From the NCBI RefSeq assembly GCF_014655715.1, contig NZ_BNBM01000010.1, positions 1 through 38,793 of the forward strand: 38,793 bases of DNA, given 5' to 3'. Below the pieces are notes generated by a model that worked only from the letters and a program-made list of their open reading frames with translations, was not told the origin of the DNA and ran no database searches. This document shows, one piece after another, positions 7,866 through 14,833 of this stretch. Source of the stretch: Streptomyces lanatus. GTDB taxonomy: Bacteria; Actinomycetota; Actinomycetes; Streptomycetales; Streptomycetaceae. The position numbers and the translations under genes were made by a program. How positions within the stretch are numbered: the stretch's first letter is position 1; every line of letters begins with the position of its first letter.

Positions 7866-9026
7866 GTGTCCACGACGACCGCATCCCGGCCGCCCCCCGC
7901 CCCAACCAGCGCCGCCCCGCGCTCCCGCCCCGCCCTGCGTCACGCGGCCCCCGCCCTCCTCGCCTATCTCGCCGTACGCGGCACCGGCCTGCTGGTGCTC
8001 ACCGTCTGGGCGCACCGCCGGCACCACGGCGTCTGGCCGCTGCTGGCGACGCGATGGGACGCCGACTGGTATCTCGGTATCGCCGACCACGGCTACGCCC
8101 ATGAACTGGGCACCGCCTACAACGCCAACAACCTCGCCTTCTTCCCGCTCCACCCGCTCCTGGTCAGGGCGGTCGCGACGGTCACCCCGGGCAGCCGTGC
8201 CAGTACCGGACTCGCCCTCGCCGTCCTCGCCTCCCTCGCCGCCGCGTGGGGTGTCTTCGCGGTCGGGGACCGGCTGTACGGCCGTAGGGCCGGGGTACTC
8301 CTCACCGTCCTGTGGGCCGCGCTCCCGGTCGGCATGGTGCAGTGGATGGGCTACACCGAGTCCCTGTTCACGGCGCTCGCGGCCTGGTCGCTGTACTCCG
8401 CGCTCACCGGCCGTCTCCTCACCGCGGCCTGGCTCGCCGCGCTCGCGGGCCTCACCCGCCCCACCGGCGTCGCGGTGGCGGCCGCGGTCACCGTGGCGGC
8501 CCTGCTCGCCCTGCGCCGCCGGCCGAGTCCGCGTACCTTCGCGGCCGTCCTGATCGCGCCGCTCGGCTGGTGCGGATACGTCGGCTGGGTGGGCCTGCGC
8601 GTGGGGCGCTGGGACGGCTACTTCGCCGTACAGCGGCTGTGGCACAACGAGTGGGACGGTGGGCGTGAAACCCTGCGGGTGATACGGCAGTTGCTGGGGC
8701 GCGACCCGACGCCGGAGCTGTTCCTGGTGCTGGTGACGTTCATCGTGATCGCGTCGGTGGTGCTGTTCGGGGTGGGCGTGTGGGACCGGCAGCCGGCGGT
8801 GCTGCTGGTCTTCGCGGGCGTGCTTCTGGTGATCGTCCTCGGCAGTGGCGGCGTCTACTTCCCGCGTGCCCGGTTCCTGCTGCCCGCCTTCCCGCTCCTG
8901 CTCCCGCTCGCCCTGCGGCTGTCCCGTGCCTCCCGGCGCCGTCGCACGGCGGCGGTCGTGGTGGCGGTGGCCGGCTCCGCTTACTGGGGGGCGTACATGG
9001 CGCTGGTGTGGGCGAAGGCGCCCTGA
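7866..9026 (+). CDS. Integral membrane protein, PIG-V/mannosyltransferase-like
   Basis: A 386-residue multipass membrane protein. After a Pro/Ala-rich cytoplasmic start, about nine hydrophobic segments are seen (for example ALLAYLAVRGTGLLVLTVWA and LFLVLVTFIVIASVVLFGVG). The first extracytoplasmic loop contains WDADWYLGIADHGY, followed by FFPLHPLLVRA; this acidic loop and FPLHP pattern is typical of PIG-V and GT39-like polyprenol-phosphate-dependent sugar transferases. An extracytoplasmic glycosyltransferase is therefore likely, but donor and acceptor are unknown. The GTG at 7866 has GGAG 7 nt upstream. It converges on the PH-domain gene with a 17-bp gap. Confidence 0.82.
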   Translation: MSTTTASRPPPAPTSAAPRSRPALRHAAPALLAYLAVRGTGLLVLTVWAHRRHHGVWPLLATRWDADWYLGIADHGYAHELGTAYNANNLAFFPLHPLLVRAVATVTPGSRASTGLALAVLASLAAAWGVFAVGDRLYGRRAGVLLTVLWAALPVGMVQWMGYTESLFTALAAWSLYSALTGRLLTAAWLAALAGLTRPTGVAVAAAVTVAALLALRRRPSPRTFAAVLIAPLGWCGYVGWVGLRVGRWDGYFAVQRLWHNEWDGGRETLRVIRQLLGRDPTPELFLVLVTFIVIASVVLFGVGVWDRQPAVLLVFAGVLLVIVLGSGGVYFPRARFLLPAFPLLLPLALRLSRASRRRRTAAVVVAVAGSAYWGAYMALVWAKAP

Positions 9027-9043
9027 GCGGCCCGCGGGGTCGC

Positions 9044-9724
9044 TCAGCCGATCGCCAGCAGGATCACCAGCAGCACCGCGCCCGCGACGATCGGCCCCGC
9101 CACCTCATAGGCCCAGCGCACGGTCACCTCGCCCTGCGCGGACTCCGCCTGCTCCCGATGCTCCAGCAGCTGGCGCAGATCGTCGATGACCTTGTCGGTC
9201 TCGGCGCGCGTCGGCCCGCCCGCGTCCACGTCCTCACGCGGCGCCCCGAATCCGAGCCCGCCGCCGCGACGCGCCCCGCGCGAGGCGCCACCGCGCTCCG
9301 CGGCCGCCGCCCGTGCCGTGCGCCGCGCCGCCTTCTTCCGGGCCCGCAGCGAGACCGGGACGGCCCAGAGCTGGAACTTGGTGCCGGACTTGGTGACGAC
9401 CTCGTTCGAGTAGCTGGAGCGCAGCGCGGCGATCTGCCCCCACGGCAGCACGATCACGCGGAGCGGGTTGCGGATGCGCAGTCGCTCCTCGTTGGCGTAC
9501 ACGGCCGGGCGCAGGGTGAAGGCGGACACCAGCGGGACGATGAGGATCAGCGCGGCGAGGGCGAGCCACTGGGTGCGGCCCTCTCCGCGCAGCAGGGCGT
9601 CGACGCCGAGCCAGAGGGTGATGGCGAGCAGTGCGACGCCGCCGACGATGCCCATGGGCGAGCGGTACACCCGGTCCTTCGACGTGGGGTCCGGGGTGGG
9701 GGACGGGTGTTCGGGGGTCGTCAT
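9044..9724 (-). CDS. PH-domain (bacterial PH6-type) membrane protein
   Basis: A 226-residue protein with two adjacent transmembrane helices near the N terminus (MGIVGGVALLAITLWLGV and WLALAALILIVPLVSAF). Next comes a bacterial PH-like domain (YANEERLRIRNPLRVIVLPWGQIAALRSSYSNEVVTKSGTKF, here as several short strands), then a basic Arg/Ala/Gly-rich linker and one C-terminal helix (PIVAGAVLLVILLAIG). Such proteins are common in actinobacteria and have no firm function. The ATG at 9724 is preceded by GAGG at loose spacing. It is convergent with the PIG-V-like gene. Confidence 0.82.
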   Translation of the reverse strand: MTTPEHPSPTPDPTSKDRVYRSPMGIVGGVALLAITLWLGVDALLRGEGRTQWLALAALILIVPLVSAFTLRPAVYANEERLRIRNPLRVIVLPWGQIAALRSSYSNEVVTKSGTKFQLWAVPVSLRARKKAARRTARAAAAERGGASRGARRGGGLGFGAPREDVDAGGPTRAETDKVIDDLRQLLEHREQAESAQGEVTVRWAYEVAGPIVAGAVLLVILLAIG

Positions 9725-9810
9725 GCGCCCGATTGTGCCTCACGCGTGCGGGGAGTGTTCGATCGCCCGATCACTGCGGGAGGTGGCCTCCGTTCGCGAG
9801 TGCGGTCCCC

Positions 9811-9870
9811 GGGTGGCTGGTCGCGCCCACGCTGCGGAGCCGCAAATCGATACAGCCCCGCGCCCCTGGG
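9811..9870. repeat. Dispersed AGCCCCGCGCCCCT element
   Basis: The segment holds GGTGGCTGGTCGCGCCCA followed by CTGCGGAGCCGCAAATCGAT and AGCCCCGCGCCCCT (9854-9867). The last 14-mer also occurs, inverted, at 1712-1725, and its CCCCGCGCCCCT core occurs again at 24888-24899. It lies between the PH-domain gene and the deoC promoter. A CTGCGGAGCCGCA short hairpin is possible inside it. Confidence 0.55.
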
Positions 9871-9910
9871 TGGGCCCTCCCCCGTGTCAGACAGATCCGC
9901 CCCCTCGGGG

Positions 9911-9945
9911 TGTACAGCCGCTACGCGCGTAGATATGCTCGTCTG
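9911..9945 (+). promoter_or_regulatory. deoC promoter with operator in the spacer
   Basis: TGTACA (9911-9916) and TATGCT (9934-9939) are -35-like and -10-like hexamers with a 17-bp spacer. The spacer contains the perfect palindrome CTACGCGCGTAG (9921-9932). The -10 ends 6 nt before the GTG at 9946, so transcription should begin at or next to the start codon. A protein bound to the palindrome would block RNA polymerase, the classic repressor arrangement. Confidence 0.75.
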
Positions 9946-10911
9946 GTGACCATGCCCACCAATGCATCTGCCGCAGCTCACGCACTCACGGACGTCGCCG
10001 CGTCCGACAGCACGCTGCGCCGCTTCCTTCACGGGCTGCCGGGCGTCGACGCGGTCGGCCTGGAGGGGCGGGCCGCGTCCCTCGGTACCCGTTCCATCAA
10101 GACGACCGCCAAGGCGTACGCCATCGACCTCGCCATCTCGATGGTCGACCTGACGACGCTGGAAGGCGCGGACACCCCGGGCAAGGTCCGGGCGCTCGGC
10201 GCCAAGGCGGTCCACCCCGACCCGACCGACCGGACGACGCCGCCGACGGCCGCCGTCTGCGTCTATCCCGACATGGTGGCCACCGCCAAGGAGGCCGTCG
10301 CCGGGTCGACCGTGAAGGTCGCCTCCGTCGCCACCGCCTTCCCCGCGGGCCGCGCGCCCATCGCCGTGAAGCTGGCGGACGTCCGTGAGGCCGTCTCCGC
10401 CGGTGCCGACGAGATCGACATGGTCATCGACCGCGGGGCGTTCCTCGCCGGGAACTACATGAAGGTGTACGACGAGATCGTCGCCGTGAAGGAGGCCTGC
10501 GGGGCGGCCCGCCTCAAGGTCATCTTCGAGACGGGCGAGCTGTCGACGTACGACAACATCCGGCGGGCCAGCTGGCTCGGCATGCTGGGCGGCGCCGACT
10601 TCATCAAGACGTCGACCGGCAAGGTCGCGGTGAACGCCACCCCCGCGAACACCCTCCTTATGCTGGAAGCGGTGCGGGACTTCCGTGCCCAGACCGGCAT
10701 CCAGGTCGGTGTGAAGCCGGCCGGCGGGATCAGGACGACCAAGGACGCCGTCAAGTTCCTCGTGCTTGTCAACGAGACCGCGGGCGAGGACTGGCTCGAC
10801 AACCACTGGTTCCGCTTCGGCGCCTCCTCGCTTCTGAACGACCTGCTGATGCAGCGGCAGAAGCTGGCCACCGGCCGCTACTCCGGCCCCGACTACGTGA
10901 CGGTGGACTGA
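9946..10911 (+). CDS. deoC: Deoxyribose-phosphate aldolase
   Basis: Class I aldolase that cleaves 2-deoxyribose 5-phosphate to acetaldehyde and glyceraldehyde 3-phosphate. The Schiff-base lysine segment GGADFIKTSTGK and the second lysine segment VGVKPAGGI are intact, and VCVYPDMV, ASVATAFPAG and DEIDMVIDRGAFLAG are the family's strand motifs. At about 321 residues it is the longer actinobacterial form. The GTG at 9946 is favoured because a -10 box ends 6 nt upstream and no Shine-Dalgarno site exists; the ATG at 9952 is an in-frame alternative. The first aldehyde dehydrogenase begins 6 bp after the stop, so the three genes to 13252 are likely one transcript. Acetaldehyde made here is the natural substrate of that partner. 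Confidence 0.95.
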   Translation: MTMPTNASAAAHALTDVAASDSTLRRFLHGLPGVDAVGLEGRAASLGTRSIKTTAKAYAIDLAISMVDLTTLEGADTPGKVRALGAKAVHPDPTDRTTPPTAAVCVYPDMVATAKEAVAGSTVKVASVATAFPAGRAPIAVKLADVREAVSAGADEIDMVIDRGAFLAGNYMKVYDEIVAVKEACGAARLKVIFETGELSTYDNIRRASWLGMLGGADFIKTSTGKVAVNATPANTLLMLEAVRDFRAQTGIQVGVKPAGGIRTTKDAVKFLVLVNETAGEDWLDNHWFRFGASSLLNDLLMQRQKLATGRYSGPDYVTVD

Positions 10912-10917
10912 GACCCC

Positions 10918-12369
10918 ATGAACATGGAAAACCTGTCTTCGGTATTCGCATACGCACCGGCCCCCGAGTCCCGCTCGATCGTCGACATCGCGCCGTCGTA
11001 CGGCCTCTTCATCGACGGCGAGTTCACGGAGGCGGCCGACGGCAAGGTCTTCAAGACCGTCTCGCCGTCCACCGAGGAGGTCCTCGCCGAGATCGCCCAG
11101 GCGGGCGAGGCGGACGTGGACCGTGCCGTGAAGGCCGCCCGCAAGGCGTTCGAGAAGTGGTCGGCGCTGCCGGGCTCCGAACGCGCGAAGTACCTCTTCC
11201 GCATCGCCCGGATCATCCAGGAGCGGGCCCGTGAGCTCGCCGTGCTCGAAACCCTGGACAACGGCAAGCCGATCAAGGAGACCCGCGACGCGGACCTCCC
11301 CCTGGTCGCCGCGCACTTCTTCTACTACGCGGGCTGGGCCGACAAGCTCGACCACGCCGGCTTCGGCGCCGACCCGCGTCCGCTGGGCGTCGCCGGCCAG
11401 GTCATCCCCTGGAACTTCCCGCTGCTGATGCTGGCGTGGAAGATCGCCCCGGCGCTGGCGACCGGCAACACGGTCGTGCTGAAGCCCGCCGAGACGACCC
11501 CCCTCTCCGCGCTTTTCTTCGCGGACATCTGCCGCCAGGCCGGTCTGCCCAAGGGCGTCGTCAACATCCTTCCCGGATACGGCGACGCGGGCGCCGCGGT
11601 CGTCGCGCACCCGGACGTCAACAAGGTCGCCTTCACCGGTTCCACGGCCGTCGGCAAGGAGATCGCCCGCACGGTCGCAGGCACCCGCAAGAAGGTCACC
11701 CTGGAGCTCGGCGGCAAGGGCGCCAACATCGTCTTCGACGACGCCCCGATCGACCAGGCCGTCGAGGGCATCGTCAACGGCATCTTCTTCAACCAGGGCC
11801 AGGTCTGCTGCGCCGGCAGCCGCCTGCTGGTCCAGGAGTCGATCCAGGACGAGCTGCTGGACTCCCTCAAGCGCCGCCTGTCGACCCTGCGTCTCGGCGA
11901 CCCGTTGGACAAGAACACCGACATCGGCGCGATCAACTCCGAGGAGCAGCTCACCCGCATCACCTCGCTCGTCGAGCAGGGCGAGGCGGAGGGCGCCGAG
12001 CGCTGGTCGCCGGCCTGTGACATCCCGGAGAGCGGCTACTGGTTCGCCCCGACGCTGTTCACGAACGTCACCCAGGCGCACCGCATCGCCCGCGACGAGA
12101 TCTTCGGCCCGGTGCTGTCGGTACTGACGTTCCGTACGCCGGACGAGGCCGTGGCCAAGGCCAACAACACGCCGTACGGCCTGTCGGCGGGCATCTGGAC
12201 CGAGAAGGGGTCGAGGATCCTCGCCGTGGCGAACAAGCTCCGGGCCGGTGTCGTCTGGTCCAACACGTTCAACAAGTTCGACCCGACCTCGCCGTTCGGC
12301 GGTTACAAGGAGTCGGGCTTCGGCCGCGAGGGCGGCCGCCACGGCCTGGAGGCGTACCTCGATGTCTGA
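10918..12369 (+). CDS. Aldehyde dehydrogenase, catalytic half of an ALDH16-like pair
   Basis: A full-length 483-residue NAD(P)-dependent aldehyde dehydrogenase. The cofactor-site segment IPWNFPLLMLAWKIAPALA, the general-base Glu in LELGGKGAN and the nucleophile in NQGQVCCAGSRL are all present, as is the C-terminal ...PFGGYKESGFGREGG... motif. It probably oxidises the acetaldehyde released by DeoC to acetate or removes related aldehydes; this is inferred from the 6-bp gap to deoC. The ATG at 10918 or 10924 may be used; neither has a strong ribosome site. Its last codons overlap the next gene by 8 bp. The order (deoC, active ALDH, ALDH without the catalytic domain) matches the two-domain plan of ALDH16 proteins. 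Confidence 0.92.
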   Translation: MNMENLSSVFAYAPAPESRSIVDIAPSYGLFIDGEFTEAADGKVFKTVSPSTEEVLAEIAQAGEADVDRAVKAARKAFEKWSALPGSERAKYLFRIARIIQERARELAVLETLDNGKPIKETRDADLPLVAAHFFYYAGWADKLDHAGFGADPRPLGVAGQVIPWNFPLLMLAWKIAPALATGNTVVLKPAETTPLSALFFADICRQAGLPKGVVNILPGYGDAGAAVVAHPDVNKVAFTGSTAVGKEIARTVAGTRKKVTLELGGKGANIVFDDAPIDQAVEGIVNGIFFNQGQVCCAGSRLLVQESIQDELLDSLKRRLSTLRLGDPLDKNTDIGAINSEEQLTRITSLVEQGEAEGAERWSPACDIPESGYWFAPTLFTNVTQAHRIARDEIFGPVLSVLTFRTPDEAVAKANNTPYGLSAGIWTEKGSRILAVANKLRAGVVWSNTFNKFDPTSPFGGYKESGFGREGGRHGLEAYLDV

Positions 12370-13252
12370 TGCGACCCGACTCTCCGTCTTCAAGACCTAC
12401 AAGCTTTACGTGGGCGGGAAGTTCCCGCGTTCCGAGAGCGGCCGGGTGTATGAGGTGACCGACTCCAAGGGCAAGTGGCTCGCGAACGCGCCCCTCTCCT
12501 CCCGCAAGGACGCCCGTGACGCCGTGGTCGCCGCGCGCAAGGCGTTCGGCGGCTGGTCCGGCGCGACGGCGTACAACCGCGGTCAGATCCTCTACCGCGT
12601 CGCCGAGATGCTGGAGGGCCGTCGCGAGCAGTACGTCCGTGAGGTCGCCGACGCCGAGGGCCTGTCGAAGTCGAAGGCGGCGGCGCAGGTCGACGCGGCG
12701 ATCGACCGCTGGGTCTGGTACGCGGGCTGGACGGACAAGATCGCCCAGGTCGTGGGCGGCGGCAACCCGGTCGCGGGCCCGTACTTCAACCTCTCCTCGC
12801 CCGAGCCGACCGGTGTGGTGGCCGTCCTGGCCCCGCAGGAGTCGTCCTTCCTGGGCCTGGTCTCCGTCCTCGCCCCGGTGATCGCGACGGGCAACACGGC
12901 GATCGTGGTGGCGTCGGAGAAGTCCCCGCTGCCCGCCCTGTCGCTGGGCGAGGTCCTGGCCACCTCCGACCTCCCCGGCGGTGTGGTCAACGTCCTCTCC
13001 GGCCGTACGGCGGAGATCGCGACGCCGCTCGCCGCGCACCAGGATGTCAACGCGATCGACCTCGCGGGCGCCGACGACGTCCTGGCGAAGGAGCTGGAGA
13101 TCGCCGCGGCGGACAACCTCAAGCGCGTGCTGCGTCCACAGCCTGTGGATTACGCGGTCACCCCGGGCATCGACCGCATGACGGCGTTCCTGGAGACGAA
13201 GACGGTCTGGCACCCGACGGGGTCGCTGGGCGCGTCGGGCTCTTCGTACTAG
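12362..13252 (+). CDS. Truncated aldehyde dehydrogenase-like protein without catalytic Cys
   Basis: A 296-residue protein that aligns with the N-terminal cofactor-binding part of aldehyde dehydrogenases. YKLYVGGKFPRSESGRVYEV is the usual start; GVVAVLAPQESSFLGLVSVL replaces the usual VIPWNFP region, and ATGNTAIVVASEKSPLPAL follows. The LELGGK and Cys-containing catalytic segments are missing and the chain ends soon after. No frame disruption is seen near the end, so this looks like the natural length and not a recent break. It overlaps the upstream dehydrogenase by 8 bp, which favours translational coupling. It probably forms a structural partner of that enzyme, as the second domain of ALDH16 does; this is inference. 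Confidence 0.85.
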   Translation: MSDATRLSVFKTYKLYVGGKFPRSESGRVYEVTDSKGKWLANAPLSSRKDARDAVVAARKAFGGWSGATAYNRGQILYRVAEMLEGRREQYVREVADAEGLSKSKAAAQVDAAIDRWVWYAGWTDKIAQVVGGGNPVAGPYFNLSSPEPTGVVAVLAPQESSFLGLVSVLAPVIATGNTAIVVASEKSPLPALSLGEVLATSDLPGGVVNVLSGRTAEIATPLAAHQDVNAIDLAGADDVLAKELEIAAADNLKRVLRPQPVDYAVTPGIDRMTAFLETKTVWHPTGSLGASGSSY

Positions 13253-13288
13253 TCGGGATCGTCGTACTAGGAGCACCGCCCCGATACG

Positions 13289-13328
13289 GAAGCCCCGGCC
13301 CACCTCCGTCCAGGAGGGCCGGGGCTTC
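13289..13328. terminator. Bidirectional terminator between convergent genes
   Basis: GAAGCCCCGGCCC (13289-13301) pairs perfectly with GGGCCGGGGCTTC (13316-13328) around a 14-nt loop. It is placed between the stop of the truncated aldehyde dehydrogenase gene and the stop of the convergent TetR gene. Confidence 0.85.
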
Positions 13329-13345
13329 TCCCCTGTGCGTGGGCC

Positions 13346-14083
13346 TCAGATCCCGAGGCGCTGCCCGATCCCGTCGAGCACACAGTCGAGGCCGAAGGTG
13401 AACTCCCAGGCCCGGTCGTCCTTGCGGTTCGCGGTGAGGGCGTACTTCTCGAAGACCGGGTAGCGGCCGGTGCCGATCAGATAGCGCATCTGCGGGGCCA
13501 GCGCCTCCCGCGTCTCGTCGCCGCTCGTCCAGCCGTTGCGTTCCTGGTAGTCCCGCATGGCGATCTCGGCCTGGGCCGCGCCGTGCACGAAGGAGGTGAC
13601 GGCCCGGAGGGCGGCCATCACCGAGTCGGCGTCCAGATCGTGGGCGTCGAGCGCGGACAACCCCCGTTCGGCCACCGCCATCCGGGACGGGGTGAGCAGG
13701 ACGACCGAGGTGGGCATGAGCGCCATCCACGGGTGGGCGAGCATCAGCTCCCGGGTCCGCAGGGCGTAGGAGCGCAGCACCTCCCGCCAGTCCCCGGCAT
13801 CGTCGGGCACGGCGAGGTCCCGGGACACCCGGTCGATCATGAGCGCCCAGAGGTCGTCCTTGCCGGACACATGCCGGTAGGCGGCCATGGGGGTGACCCC
13901 GAGCTTGGTGGCGAGACGGCGCATGGTGACGGCGGCGCCGCCCTCCTCTTCGGCGATCTCGACCGCGGCGGCGGCGATCCGCTCCAGGGTCAGGGACGCA
14001 CGCGGGACCGGGGCGGGCTGCTCCATGCGCTCCCAGAGCGAGGGTTCCGCGACCTCGCCCCCCTCTTCCTTCGCGACCGCCAT
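13346..14083 (-). CDS. TetR-family repressor (TetR_C tetracycline-repressor class)
   Basis: A 245-residue regulator. After a variable N-terminal 30 residues, the helix-turn-helix LTLERIAAAAVEIAEEEG, then TMRRLATKLGVTPMAAYRHV is clear and of the true TetR class. The C-terminal domain of the TetR_C type begins with KDDLWALMIDRVSRDL. The ATG at 14083 has GAGGAGG about 7 nt upstream. It is divergent from an FMN reductase and a DHA2 exporter, the usual plan of a repressor controlling a drug or redox-active compound exporter. The 124-bp divergent region holds three GTACAC-type half-sites and one perfect inverted repeat, likely its operators and probably autoregulatory. Confidence 0.88.
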   Translation of the reverse strand: MAVAKEEGGEVAEPSLWERMEQPAPVPRASLTLERIAAAAVEIAEEEGGAAVTMRRLATKLGVTPMAAYRHVSGKDDLWALMIDRVSRDLAVPDDAGDWREVLRSYALRTRELMLAHPWMALMPTSVVLLTPSRMAVAERGLSALDAHDLDADSVMAALRAVTSFVHGAAQAEIAMRDYQERNGWTSGDETREALAPQMRYLIGTGRYPVFEKYALTANRKDDRAWEFTFGLDCVLDGIGQRLGI

Positions 14084-14107
14084 GGCCGGCCTCCTCTCGG
14101 TCGTTGC

Positions 14108-14182
14108 GTGTACAGCGTATCGCCAGTAGACGCCGTACACATGGATGTGTACGTTGTAATCACGGAGATACGCCGTACACAT
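14108..14182. promoter_or_regulatory. Operator cluster between TetR gene and reductase-exporter genes
   Basis: CGTACACATGGATGTGTACG (14134-14153) is a perfect inverted repeat with 9-bp arms and a GG centre. ACGCCGTACACAT occurs twice in direct orientation (14130-14142 and 14170-14182), and a close inverted copy, GTGTACAGCGTATC, lies at 14108-14121. The sites cover the region where promoters for both divergent transcripts must lie; TGTAAT at 14155-14160 is a candidate -10 for the rightward one. Confidence 0.72.
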
Positions 14183-14207
14183 TCGCACTCGGACTCAAGG
14201 GAGACCC

Positions 14208-14807
14208 ATGTCCACCCCACCCGCCGAACCCCTCCGCGTCGCCGTCCTCGTCGGCTCGACCCGCGAGGGGCGTTTCGCGCCCGTCGTGACGAAGTGGCTG
14301 GCCGGGCAGCTCGACCAGCGCGACGACCTGCGGGGCGATGTCGTCGACCTGGCGGAGACGCCGCTGCCGACGGTGTTCCCGGCGTTCGGCCAGCAGCCGC
14401 CGCCCGGCACCGAGGAGCAGCTGGCGCTGGTCTCGCCACGGCTCGCGGCGGCCGACGCCTTCGTCCTCGTCACGCCCGAGTACAACCACAGCTTCCCTGC
14501 GTCCCTGAAGAACGCGATCGACTGGCACAACGAGCAGTGGCACGGCAAGCCGGTCGCCTTCGTCTCGTACGGCGGCCGGTCCGGCGGGCTGCGTGCCGTG
14601 GAGCAACTGCGGGTCGTCATGGCCGAGCTGAACGCGACGACCATCCGCAACACCGTCAGCTTCCATGACGCGTGGAGCCGCTTCGACGCGGACGGCACCT
14701 GCACGGACCCGGCCGCCGACACGGCCGCGAAGGCACTGTTCGACCAGCTCGCCTGGTGGGGTCACGCACTGCGCGACGCCAGGTCCGTCCGCCGCTACGT
14801 CGCCTGA
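14208..14807 (+). CDS. NAD(P)H-dependent FMN reductase-like flavoprotein
   Basis: A 199-residue flavodoxin-fold protein of the NADPH-dependent FMN reductase family. The FMN phosphate loop VGSTREGRFAP is near the N terminus, LVTPEYNHSFPASLKNAIDW is the family signature in the middle, and VSYGGRSGGLRAVEQLR follows. Such enzymes reduce flavins, quinones, azo or nitro compounds. The ATG at 14208 has AAGGGAGA 4-5 nt upstream. The exporter begins 26 bp downstream, so reductase and exporter are probably one operon under the divergent TetR repressor, suggesting detoxification of a redox-active compound. Confidence 0.9.
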   Translation: MSTPPAEPLRVAVLVGSTREGRFAPVVTKWLAGQLDQRDDLRGDVVDLAETPLPTVFPAFGQQPPPGTEEQLALVSPRLAAADAFVLVTPEYNHSFPASLKNAIDWHNEQWHGKPVAFVSYGGRSGGLRAVEQLRVVMAELNATTIRNTVSFHDAWSRFDADGTCTDPAADTAAKALFDQLAWWGHALRDARSVRRYVA

Positions 14808-14833
14808 CCACCGGCCCGGGACCAGGGGGAACC

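Noticed and set aside
5840..7873. A 677-codon minus-strand frame
   Set aside because: It is antisense to the phosphomutase and includes the palindromic element; no domain is seen.
9721..12393. A long open frame (890 codons) on the minus strand
   Set aside because: It is antisense to deoC and the aldehyde dehydrogenase gene, its composition is typical of a GC-rich shadow frame, and it shows no domain.
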